NCBI GenBank assembly: GCA_945877575.1
Contig: CAMDUE010000009.1
Coordinates: 71,173-109,942 of the forward strand
Direction: 5' to 3'
DNA length: 38,770 bases
Source: Chitinophaga pinensis
GTDB taxonomy: Bacteria > Bacteroidota > Bacteroidia > NS11-12g > UBA955
Of this stretch, positions 9,102-16,066 are shown piece after piece. Under the pieces are notes generated by a model. That model had not been told where the DNA came from. It made no database searches and saw nothing but the letters and a program-made list of their open reading frames with translations. Position 1 is the stretch's first letter. The number at the start of each line of letters is the position of its first letter. The position numbers were made by a program, and so were the translations under genes.

Positions 9102-10484
9102 ATGAAGAAACTATCAATTTTGTCGGTATTAGCTCTTTCTACCGTGCAAGTATTTGCACAAATGGGAGCTAGAATTGATCAATTTTATCTAGACCGTTCA
9201 TCGGTGATTCCTGCGGCAATTACAGCTACTGATAAGGGCTATGTGTCTCTCTACTACAATAAATTGTTTATTGATGTACCTGGATCTCCACAGCATACAT
9301 TGTTTAATGCAGCGATGCCACTTCCAAAGCAGAACACTGCCTTTGGGTTGTTTTATATGAAAGAGAATATTGCATTTTCAGAAATGCACAATGCTTATGC
9401 AACTTATGCCTATAAAATTCCTGTAGGAAACGATGTTAATGTTAGCTTAGGTGTAAGCGCAGGTGTATTGGCCCAAAATTTTGATGCGTCAAAAGCAGTA
9501 TTCTATGATGATAATGATCCTAAAATCATTGCATTGCTTTACAGCCCTCCAGTTGTAAGAGCAGATTTGAGGGCTTCATTTTATGTAAGTTCTGAGAAGT
9601 TTTATGCGGGTATGGTAGTATCTCGTTTGCCAAAGCCTCGATTCGATTATTCTTATTACAATTATTCAGCAAGTTATGATTTACAAACGCAGGCTTCTTG
9701 GATGGTAGGTTATAATGCAGTAATTGACGATAATTTCACCTTAAAGCCTTCGTTTAATTTTAATATGTACAATTGGGACTATCTGTACTATCAGGGTAAT
9801 TTGACTGCAGATTTCCAAGGGAAATTTTGGTTAGGTTTTGGAGTTAATAATCTTTGGCAGGCAGGTTTCAACGTAGGTTTAAAGCCTCAAGAAGATATCA
9901 CTTGCGCATATTCATATACAGTACCAGATGGTGTTCAAAGAGGACTTTTAGGTCCTATGCATGAATTCACCACAACCATAGGTTTTGGCGCGTTGGGTGC
10001 AGGAATCGCTGGCAATGGCAATGGCAATGGTTCAACTGATGGCAGCGAAGGCGATGGTTCAAATGGCGGATCTAGCGGCGATGATGAAAATGGTGGCAAA
10101 AGAAGAAGAGGGGGTGACCTTAATGGTCAAGGGGTTTCTCCTAGTGAGCGCATTCGAAAGGATGTTACAGTTAAGTCGTTTTCAGATATGGAGAGTTTTG
10201 GTAAAGGCAATGATACCAGCGGAATCACATTGCCTCCTATTCCAAAGGTTAAACCAGAACCTGGACATTACTTAGTTGCCGGACTACATGCATCTGAAGA
10301 AAAGGCAAACAAAATGATTAAAGACCTTTATATGAAAGATGTATTGGCGTTTAAATTTTACGATCCTAGAAATAAGAGTTTTTACGTATACATAAAACGT
10401 TACGATACAGAAAAAGACGCCAATAAAGGGACTTTCTACTTTGAAGTTTCTGTTCCCAATATTTGGGTGAGAGAAATGCAATAA
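9102..10484 (+). CDS. PorP/SprF-like T9SS membrane protein with C-terminal SPOR-like domain
   Basis: The 460-residue protein has a signal peptide (about 1-20) and a beta-rich region to about residue 305 that resembles the PorP/SprF outer-membrane barrel family, including the closing 'HEFTTTIGFGALG'. The usual N-terminal NP-rich PorP signature is diverged (QFYLDRSSVIPAAI). A Gly/Asn/Ser/Asp linker (about 305-332) and a basic patch (GGKRRRGG) follow, then a C-terminal domain at about 387-445 (GHYLVAGLHASEEKANKMI, 'FYVYIKRYDTEKDA') that looks like a SPOR-type fold. PorP/SprF proteins assist export of type B (CHU_C) T9SS cargo, so the adjacent 1212-residue protein is the likely client. SPOR domains bind denuded peptidoglycan, so the tail may anchor the barrel to the wall; this is inference. 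Confidence 0.8.
   Translation: MKKLSILSVLALSTVQVFAQMGARIDQFYLDRSSVIPAAITATDKGYVSLYYNKLFIDVPGSPQHTLFNAAMPLPKQNTAFGLFYMKENIAFSEMHNAYATYAYKIPVGNDVNVSLGVSAGVLAQNFDASKAVFYDDNDPKIIALLYSPPVVRADLRASFYVSSEKFYAGMVVSRLPKPRFDYSYYNYSASYDLQTQASWMVGYNAVIDDNFTLKPSFNFNMYNWDYLYYQGNLTADFQGKFWLGFGVNNLWQAGFNVGLKPQEDITCAYSYTVPDGVQRGLLGPMHEFTTTIGFGALGAGIAGNGNGNGSTDGSEGDGSNGGSSGDDENGGKRRRGGDLNGQGVSPSERIRKDVTVKSFSDMESFGKGNDTSGITLPPIPKVKPEPGHYLVAGLHASEEKANKMIKDLYMKDVLAFKFYDPRNKSFYVYIKRYDTEKDANKGTFYFEVSVPNIWVREMQ
10011..10028 (+). repeat. Three tandem GGCAAT hexamers in the PorP/SprF-like linker
   Basis: Three exact 6-bp units encode Gly-Asn repeats at the start of the low-complexity linker. In-frame slippage here would change linker length by two residues per unit. 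Confidence 0.7.
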
Positions 10485-11153
10485 TCAAGGTTTTGATGAA
10501 CCCATAAAAGCAAATCGTATAAGATTGCAACCCATTTGAAGAGCTTGCAATCTTATACTTTCTGGGTCTTTATATACTTCTGGATCTTCCCATCCATTTC
10601 CCAGATCAGATTCATAATCATAGAAGCAAACCAATCTTCCTTTGTAGAATAAACCGAGTCCCTCAGCCGGTTTCCCATCGTGTTCATGAATTTTGGGTAC
10701 ACCTGAAGGGAATTTAAAATTATTATTGTAAACGGGGTGGGAAAGTGGTACTGCTGTCAATTCCAATTCTGGGAATACCTTTTTTAATTCTCTTCTGATG
10801 AAAGGGTCCATTCCGTAGTTATCACAAATGTGAAGGAATCCACCGGAGATTAAATAACTTCTCAAGTTTTGAGCTTCCTTTTCAGAGAAAACAACGTTTC
10901 CATGCCCTGTCATGAAGACGAAGGGGTAAGAAAACAGATCATCGCTGCCTACTTCAACAATGACTTCTTGAGTATTTAGGGTTGTTTTGATTTGTTTATT
11001 GCAAAAAATTGCGAGGTTTTTAAGGGCAGTTTTACTGCTGTACCAATCACCTCCACCGTTGTATTTTAGTCTAGCCAATGAAATATTTTGGCCGAATAAA
11101 CGTCCCCCGAAAAGAAAAAGGAGGATTAAAAAAGCGGCCCGTTTATTTACCAC
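10485..11153 (-). CDS. DUF4159 domain protein
   Basis: The 222-residue product starts at GTG (11153), overlapping the uppP stop by 7 bases, and has a signal peptide (AFLILLFLFGGRLFGQ). The body matches the DUF4159 type: 'LARLKYNGGGDWYS', 'VFMTGHGNVVFSEKEAQNLR', 'GGFLHICDNYGMD', 'RRELKKVFPE'. The family resembles a glutamine-amidotransferase/ThuA-like fold without a firmly known activity. Its TGA stop directly abuts the TAA stop of the convergent PorP/SprF-like gene. A perfect 14-bp inverted repeat lies inside its 3' end. It is co-transcribed with uppP by position. Function is unknown. Confidence 0.82.
   Translation of the reverse strand: MVNKRAAFLILLFLFGGRLFGQNISLARLKYNGGGDWYSSKTALKNLAIFCNKQIKTTLNTQEVIVEVGSDDLFSYPFVFMTGHGNVVFSEKEAQNLRSYLISGGFLHICDNYGMDPFIRRELKKVFPELELTAVPLSHPVYNNNFKFPSGVPKIHEHDGKPAEGLGLFYKGRLVCFYDYESDLGNGWEDPEVYKDPESIRLQALQMGCNLIRFAFMGSSKP
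10517..10558. repeat. Perfect 14-bp inverted repeat, 14-base loop, inside the DUF4159 gene
   Basis: GTATAAGATTGCAA at 10517-10530 is the exact reverse complement of TTGCAATCTTATAC at 10545-10558, with 14 bases between. It begins 33 bases after the PorP/SprF-like stop. On the + strand the right arm is followed by TTT only, so it is at best a weak intrinsic terminator, but it may act as an mRNA 3'-end stabiliser or terminator for the convergent + strand transcript. Confidence 0.75.
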
Positions 11154-11908
11154 AACGTTATGAGGAAAATACTACCAATAATGATTCTATAAATCCCGAA
11201 AGCGGCGAATCCGTATTTTTGTACAACACCAATAAATAGTTTAACGGCAATGGCGGCAGTAACAAAACTGAGGACATTTCCAATGGCTATGTCTGAAAGC
11301 GCTGAGGATGATAGTTGATCCCAATTTTTAAGCATTTTATATCCTGCGGCGGCGGAAAGCGTTGGAACCGCTAAAAAGAAGGAGAATTCTGTTGCGGAGT
11401 GTTTAGATAATTTACACCCTAGTGCACCTGCAATACTGGCTGCGCTTCTGCTGGTCCCTGGTATCATTGCAAATGATTGAATCACACCAATGGTTAAGGC
11501 ATCTTTAAACGACATGCTGTCAACGGTTTTCTCGCCTGGTTTTAGCCATTTATCCATAAAAACAAGAAACAAACCTACTAAAATGAGCATAACTCCAACC
11601 ACGGCGGGTGTTTGAAGTAAGGTTTCGAGAAAATCATCGAATAATAGTCCAAGAATAGCAGCGGGAATAAATCCAACAATTAGTTTCGAATAAAATGAAA
11701 TGGAAAAGTTCTTGATGAATCGCTCCCAATACAGAAAAACGACCGCCATTATGGCACCAAACTGGATTGAAATGAGGTAGGTGTCAATAGCGGGGTCATT
11801 GACGTTCATCCATTCTTGGAACATCATCAAATGACCCGTACTTGAAACGGGAAGGTATTCGGTTAATCCTTCTACGGCTGAAAAAATAGCGTTTTCGGTA
11901 AAGGTCAT
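11147..11908 (-). CDS. uppP: Undecaprenyl-diphosphatase UppP (BacA family)
   Basis: This 253-residue integral membrane enzyme dephosphorylates undecaprenyl diphosphate to recycle the lipid carrier for peptidoglycan and other surface glycans. The first signature, EGLTEYLPVSSTGHL at residues 13-27, holds the ExxxE pair (E13, E17) and conserved His26. The second, PGTSRSAAS at 150-158, holds the conserved Arg154. The usual SRSGAT becomes SRSAAS, a mild change. Several membrane helices follow the expected pattern and the length is normal. It lies between DUF3098 (4-base overlap at its start) and DUF4159. The ftsX-DUF3098-uppP order is common in Bacteroidetes. Confidence 0.95.
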   Translation of the reverse strand: MTFTENAIFSAVEGLTEYLPVSSTGHLMMFQEWMNVNDPAIDTYLISIQFGAIMAVVFLYWERFIKNFSISFYSKLIVGFIPAAILGLLFDDFLETLLQTPAVVGVMLILVGLFLVFMDKWLKPGEKTVDSMSFKDALTIGVIQSFAMIPGTSRSAASIAGALGCKLSKHSATEFSFFLAVPTLSAAAGYKMLKNWDQLSSSALSDIAIGNVLSFVTAAIAVKLFIGVVQKYGFAAFGIYRIIIGSIFLITLW

Positions 11909-12150
11909 TTTTTACGGTAGAAAATTGCCGCAATACCAATGCCAAATCCTAAAATAACCACAATGGGGGCTAATGTAGCTCTTCGGAAATCATAAATATC
12001 ACCTGATTTACCGCTCATTAATACAAATCCGAGAATGACCATTGTCATGCTAATGGCAATGAGAATGTAGTTTTCTTTATTGAAGATAAGGTCTGCGGGA
12101 GTGTTTTTTTTCTCTTCGGTTTCTACGTTTTTGATATTCTTATTTTTCAT
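11905..12150 (-). CDS. DUF3098 small membrane protein
   Basis: The 81-residue protein has a charged cytoplasmic N-terminus, two membrane helices (about residues 28-46, YILIAISMTMVILGFVLMSG, and about 60-77, APIVVILGFGIGIAAIF) and ends in YRKK. The 'FNKENY' lead-in and 'LMSG..GDIYDFRR' loop fit DUF3098. Its ATG overlaps the ftsX TGA by one base (TGATG) and its stop overlaps the uppP start by four, so the three genes are translationally coupled. The function is not established; the constant placement between ftsX and uppP suggests a role in cell-wall growth. Confidence 0.88.
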   Translation of the reverse strand: MKNKNIKNVETEEKKNTPADLIFNKENYILIAISMTMVILGFVLMSGKSGDIYDFRRATLAPIVVILGFGIGIAAIFYRKK

Positions 12151-13034
12151 CAGTACAGATTTTCAATTTTAAGTTTTAAGTATTTACGTGTGCTTGCTAA
12201 ACTGGTTAATGTGGAAAGCAATATTCCAAAAATAGCAATTGCAATTGAAACCATCAGCAAATCTTTGAAAAGAATGTGGCTGGTGAATTCTTTCAATATT
12301 TCAAATTCGGGCTCGCCAGAGTATGGAAGTCCCCAGAATAATAACCAAATGCATATTGCTGCTATGGGTAGAGCGGCAATGGAATTACGAACTGATTTTA
12401 AAACAAAGGGTTTTAAAATAAAGGCATTGGTTGCGCCCACCAACTGCATACTTTTTATAGTATATCGGTTGGCGAAGATGCTCATTCTCACGTTGTTGTT
12501 GATAAGGACGGTTGATAGGACAATGAAAATCAGGGCCACACCAGACAAGATCCATTGTAATTTTTCAATGTTTTGAGTCATTGATTGAAGCCAATTTTTT
12601 TGAAAAAGGACGTCTTCTACGCCAGGTTGACTTTTAAACATTTTGGTCATTTGATCCATGAACTCTGTATTTGCATACTGAGCTTTTGGATACACTTCTA
12701 AGCTCAATGGAAGGGTTACGGTTTCTACGTAATTCATGAAATCAGGGTCGTATTTGTCGCCCATTTCTTTCATTCCCTGTTCTCGAGAAACGAAACGAGT
12801 TTTAGAAACCCACGATTTTTTTTCGATGTCTTTTTGAAGTTTAGTGACTTCGGTTTCTTGGATTTCATCGTGAAAATAGATGTCAATACTTGAATTTTCG
12901 AGCCAATGATCACCCATAGATTTGAAGCCCAACAAGGTGGTTCCAAGCAAACCAAGGATGAACATAACTGCGGCAAGGCTTAAAATCCCTGGCAATGCCG
13001 ATGGTTTTTTGCGTTTGACGGGTTTTTCTTCCAT
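12150..13034 (-). CDS. ftsX: Cell division protein FtsX
   Basis: The 294-residue protein has the FtsX layout: a basic cytoplasmic N-terminus, a membrane helix at about 20-40 (ILSLAAVMFILGLLGTTLLG), a periplasmic domain to about 165 containing 'IDIYFHDEIQETEVTKLQKDI', then three membrane helices. The C-terminal FtsX domain has 'NNVRMSIFANRYTIKSMQLVGA' split over about residues 178-202. FtsX with FtsE links the divisome to control of peptidoglycan hydrolases. ftsE is not in the window, which is usual for this phylum. The gene heads the ftsX-DUF3098-uppP-DUF4159 set and is divergent from the exonuclease gene, with 83 bases between the chosen starts. Confidence 0.9.
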   Translation of the reverse strand: MEEKPVKRKKPSALPGILSLAAVMFILGLLGTTLLGFKSMGDHWLENSSIDIYFHDEIQETEVTKLQKDIEKKSWVSKTRFVSREQGMKEMGDKYDPDFMNYVETVTLPLSLEVYPKAQYANTEFMDQMTKMFKSQPGVEDVLFQKNWLQSMTQNIEKLQWILSGVALIFIVLSTVLINNNVRMSIFANRYTIKSMQLVGATNAFILKPFVLKSVRNSIAALPIAAICIWLLFWGLPYSGEPEFEILKEFTSHILFKDLLMVSIAIAIFGILLSTLTSLASTRKYLKLKIENLY

Positions 13035-13104
13035 GGAAAATTAAACTTAAATGCGAAAATGCATAAAATTAATGGTGAGATGAAAAGAAGTTTTCCGCAT
13101 TGTG

Positions 13105-13112
13105 TAGATTTG
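13105..13112 (+). promoter_or_regulatory. TAnnTTTG promoter -7 element for the exonuclease gene
   Basis: TAGATTTG matches the consensus exactly and ends 5 bases before the ATG at 13118. It overlaps the possible upstream in-frame TTG at 13100, which argues against that earlier start. Confidence 0.5.
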
Positions 13113-13117
13113 TTGGT

Positions 13118-13846
13118 ATGCAGTTGTTTTCCCAGCTAGATTTGAACAAAGTATTGTTTTTAGATATTGAGACGGTTCCCGCCCAACCTTCCTTCAAGAG
13201 TTTAAGTCCTCAGTGGCAAGCGCTTTGGGAGAAAAAATCAAAATCTTTGGTAAAAGAAAACATTACCGCTGGCGATATGTATGATCGATCAGCAATTTAT
13301 GCGGAGTTTGGTAAAGTGGTTTGTGTTTGCGTGGGAATCATTACCGGTTATCCGCATCAACCTCAGTTAAGGATGAAATATTTTGCAAGTGATGATGAAA
13401 AGCAATTGCTCACTGAGTTTGCGGATTTACTTAGGGTTTATTTTAGTACAGATAAGTCGTTTTTGTGCGCGCACAATGGAAAGGAATTTGATTTTCCTTA
13501 TTTGTCTCGGAGGATGTTAATTCACGGTATAAAACTACCCGTTTTATTAGATAATGCAGGCAAGAAACCTTGGGAGATAAAACACTTAGATACGATGGAT
13601 ATGTGGAAATTTGGAGATTATAAAAGTTATACTTCATTGGAACTTTTGGCATCTTTATTTGGCATACCTACCCCAAAAGACGATATTGACGGAAGCATGG
13701 TGGCAGATGTCTATTATCGAGAAAAAGATTTAGGGCGTATAGTACAATATTGTTTGAAAGATGTTGTTACTTTAGCCCAGTTGTTCTTGAAAATGATGAA
13801 TGTACCTGCAATAAGTGACGAAAATATTATATTTCCGACAGAGTAA
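13118..13846 (+). CDS. DnaQ-like 3'-5' exonuclease (PolB-type exonuclease fold)
   Basis: I chose ATG 13118 (242 residues) over the TTG six codons upstream because a -7 promoter element overlaps the intervening codons. The fold is the RNase H-like DEDD exonuclease: motif I is LFLDIET (D16, E18), motif II lies in 'AHNGKEFDFPYLSRR', 'HLDTMDMWKFGDYKS' is a later core block, and motif III is in 'IVQYCLKDVVTLAQLF'. It resembles the predicted 3'-5' exonuclease family related to the DNA polymerase B exonuclease domain (Pfam DNA_pol_B_exo2). The active-site acids look intact, so it should hydrolyse DNA or RNA 3' ends using two metal ions. It is a single-gene unit by position; the biological substrate is not known. 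Confidence 0.85.
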   Translation: MQLFSQLDLNKVLFLDIETVPAQPSFKSLSPQWQALWEKKSKSLVKENITAGDMYDRSAIYAEFGKVVCVCVGIITGYPHQPQLRMKYFASDDEKQLLTEFADLLRVYFSTDKSFLCAHNGKEFDFPYLSRRMLIHGIKLPVLLDNAGKKPWEIKHLDTMDMWKFGDYKSYTSLELLASLFGIPTPKDDIDGSMVADVYYREKDLGRIVQYCLKDVVTLAQLFLKMMNVPAISDENIIFPTE

Positions 13847-13882
13847 GCCACGTTTAGGGCTTTAAACTTGTCAAATTAGAAC

Positions 13883-13890
13883 TATATTTG
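13883..13890 (+). promoter_or_regulatory. TAnnTTTG promoter -7 element for the 709-residue surface protein
   Basis: TATATTTG matches the consensus exactly and ends 7 bases before the ATG at 13898. A weak -33-like TTTA lies at 13861-13864. A 5-bp inverted repeat (GTTTA/TAAAC, 13852-13867) without a T-run sits just upstream. Confidence 0.55.
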
Positions 13891-13897
13891 TAATTCT

Positions 13898-16027
13898 ATG
13901 TATCGTTTGATAAGAGTACTTGCATTGTTTATTTTTACTTTTGGTTTTTCGAGTGTCATTATGGCGGCTGAACCCACTGTAGGACCTAGCAATGCCAAGG
14001 TTTCTAACATACAATGCAAACAAGCCACAATTAGTTGGACAAACGGTAATGGTGGGTGGAGATTGGTGTTAGTTAAAGAAGCTTCGGCTGTTGATGCATC
14101 TCCTGCCGACGGCTCAAGTTATACCGTGTTTAATACTTTTGGCTCGGGACAGCAGCTCGGAACTGGTAATTACGCTGTTTATAACAATATTACTTCTAGT
14201 TTTACGTTGCTTGGTCTTAAGGCAAATACGAAATATTACGTTTCTATTTTCGAACACGACGGAGGGTCTCCCAATGACTACTTAACCAGCTCACCAGCAA
14301 CAATATCTTTTACAACTTATGATATTAAATTGGATTTTGATTTCACTATTAACGATAGTTGTGATCAGACCAACGTAGTCAGTTTTAACAACAAGTCAAC
14401 TTCAAACTTTACGGGTATAAAATATACTTGGTTATTTCAAGATGGTAACCAAGATACTGGTAAGAATGCCACTCATACCTATGTTCAAGGTGGTAACTAC
14501 CAAGTAATGCTCGTTGCTTCGCCTTCTTACGGATGTACGGATAATTTTACCAATAGCAATGCGGTTAAAATAATTCCTCGTCCTGTGAGCGCGCCCATAG
14601 AAATAAACAATGATTTGTCTCAGTGTCTTGAAGGTAATGTATTCAGGTTTGCAGATAATACTACCTTGAAAAATTTGCCCAAAATGGCTTATACAAGAAC
14701 ATGGTATTTCACAGCCACTGATTCCTCTACAATTCCTAAACCTGTAAAGTCATTTACCAAAGGCGGTAAATATAAAATTGGTTACAAGAGCGAAACTTAT
14801 TTTGACAATAATAGAACGGGTTGCACCGATACCGCTTCACTTTGGATTAACGTAGTGCCTGCTCCGTCTAGTGGTATAACAATCAACGATAGTCTTCAAT
14901 GTTTAACTGGAAATAACTTTGTTTTTGATAATATCTTTCCAGGGTTGGTAACATTCTCTTGGGATTTGGGTGATGGAACATCGTCATTAAATAAATCGAT
15001 CACACACAGCTACGCTTCGGCTGGCGTATATCCCATCATTCACAGCGCAGAAAGCCCTGAAGGCTGTAAAAGTAAAGATACCATTCTCATAGCCGTGAAA
15101 CCCAATGTGGTTGCTACGTATGCTGGGCTGCCATCTACTGCATGTGAAAATGATGCACCTATAACTTTGTTTCCTAGTAATGCCAACGGTATTTTTTATC
15201 CTTCTTCTGGTAGTATTTCTGGAACGTTGTATACTCCTGGAAATGCGGGTAATCACTCAGTGAAATATGTGGTAAAAGATAGTTTTTGCCCTGACAGCGT
15301 TACACAAAATATTAAAATCAATCTCAGACCTAAGTTTACCTTGGGCAAGGATACCGTGATTTGTGATAATCAAGATTTCTTATTGATAGTTAATGCCGCT
15401 GGCATTGTAACTTGGGAAAATACAACTTCTGCAAATCCAAGATCTATATTTAATCCTGGAAAGTACTCAGCAACAGTTACCAATAATGGTTGTAGTTGGT
15501 CTGATACCATAAATGTTGGATATGCTTTAACTCCTCAAGCAAATTTGCCGGGTGATACCCTGATTTGTAAGGGTGCTTTAATTGTTTTAAAACAATCTTG
15601 GCCAAGTTCATCTATCAATTGGAGTACAGGAAGCAGAGATACTGTGATATACGTCTCCTCACCAGGTGTTTATTCTGTAGCTGTTACTAATTCATGCGGA
15701 ACGGCATCTGATTGGATGGAAGTAAAGGTTTCTGACGGAGAATGTGATATTTTCGTTCCGACGGCATTCACGCCAAACGGTGATGATAGAAACGAATATT
15801 TCGAAATCGTTGGTAGAGATATTACTCCAACACTACTCATAATTTACAATAGATGGGGTGAAGTGTTGTTTGATAGCAATAAATCTGGAGAATATCGCTG
15901 GTTTGGTGATGCTAATGGAGAGCCTTGTATGTCGGGTTTGTATCCCTTTTTATATAGATACGAGCAACGCGTAGGCGATAGGGTCATTAGAAAAACCGTT
16001 TCAAGTTCTGTAATGATCCTTAAATAG
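13898..16027 (+). CDS. Secreted fibronectin/PKD-type protein with T9SS type B sorting domain
   Basis: The 709-residue product has a signal peptide (about 1-24, ending IMAAE). A fibronectin type III-like module follows at about 28-142 ('QCKQATISWTNGNGGWRLVL', 'LKANTKYYVSIFEHDG'). Next are PKD-like modules at about 148-220 ('YTWLFQDGNQDTGKNATHTY') and 330-400 ('FSWDLGDGTSSLNKSITHSY'). The C-terminal ~90 residues form the gliding-motility-associated sorting domain (IFVPTAFTPNGDDRNEYFEI, 'IYNRWGEVLFDSN', 'CMSGLYPFLYRYEQ'). It should be exported by Sec, then T9SS, and kept at the surface. Unlike the 1212-residue protein it has no PorP/SprF-like gene beside it. It is probably an adhesin or structural surface protein. 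Confidence 0.9.
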   Translation: MYRLIRVLALFIFTFGFSSVIMAAEPTVGPSNAKVSNIQCKQATISWTNGNGGWRLVLVKEASAVDASPADGSSYTVFNTFGSGQQLGTGNYAVYNNITSSFTLLGLKANTKYYVSIFEHDGGSPNDYLTSSPATISFTTYDIKLDFDFTINDSCDQTNVVSFNNKSTSNFTGIKYTWLFQDGNQDTGKNATHTYVQGGNYQVMLVASPSYGCTDNFTNSNAVKIIPRPVSAPIEINNDLSQCLEGNVFRFADNTTLKNLPKMAYTRTWYFTATDSSTIPKPVKSFTKGGKYKIGYKSETYFDNNRTGCTDTASLWINVVPAPSSGITINDSLQCLTGNNFVFDNIFPGLVTFSWDLGDGTSSLNKSITHSYASAGVYPIIHSAESPEGCKSKDTILIAVKPNVVATYAGLPSTACENDAPITLFPSNANGIFYPSSGSISGTLYTPGNAGNHSVKYVVKDSFCPDSVTQNIKINLRPKFTLGKDTVICDNQDFLLIVNAAGIVTWENTTSANPRSIFNPGKYSATVTNNGCSWSDTINVGYALTPQANLPGDTLICKGALIVLKQSWPSSSINWSTGSRDTVIYVSSPGVYSVAVTNSCGTASDWMEVKVSDGECDIFVPTAFTPNGDDRNEYFEIVGRDITPTLLIIYNRWGEVLFDSNKSGEYRWFGDANGEPCMSGLYPFLYRYEQRVGDRVIRKTVSSSVMILK

Positions 16028-16053
16028 GATTTAGAATTCTACCTTTACTTACC

Positions 16054-16061
16054 TAACTTTG
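16054..16061 (+). promoter_or_regulatory. TAnnTTTG promoter -7 element for purL
   Basis: TAACTTTG matches the consensus exactly and ends 5 bases before the ATG at 16067. A TTTA near 16030, about 20 bases upstream, could serve as a weak -33 element. Confidence 0.55.
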
Positions 16062-16066
16062 CAACG

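Noticed and set aside
9985-10275. A 96-residue + strand frame, very Met- and Ala-rich.
   Set aside because: It is an out-of-frame shadow of the Gly/Asn linker repeats in the PorP/SprF-like gene.
12190-12576. A 128-residue + strand open frame opposite ftsX.
   Set aside because: It is fully antisense to a well-supported FtsX gene, with no recognisable family and low-complexity composition.
13100-13117. TTG at 13100 as the exonuclease start.
   Set aside because: The extra six codons overlap a consensus -7 element, and ATG 13118 gives a normal length for the family.
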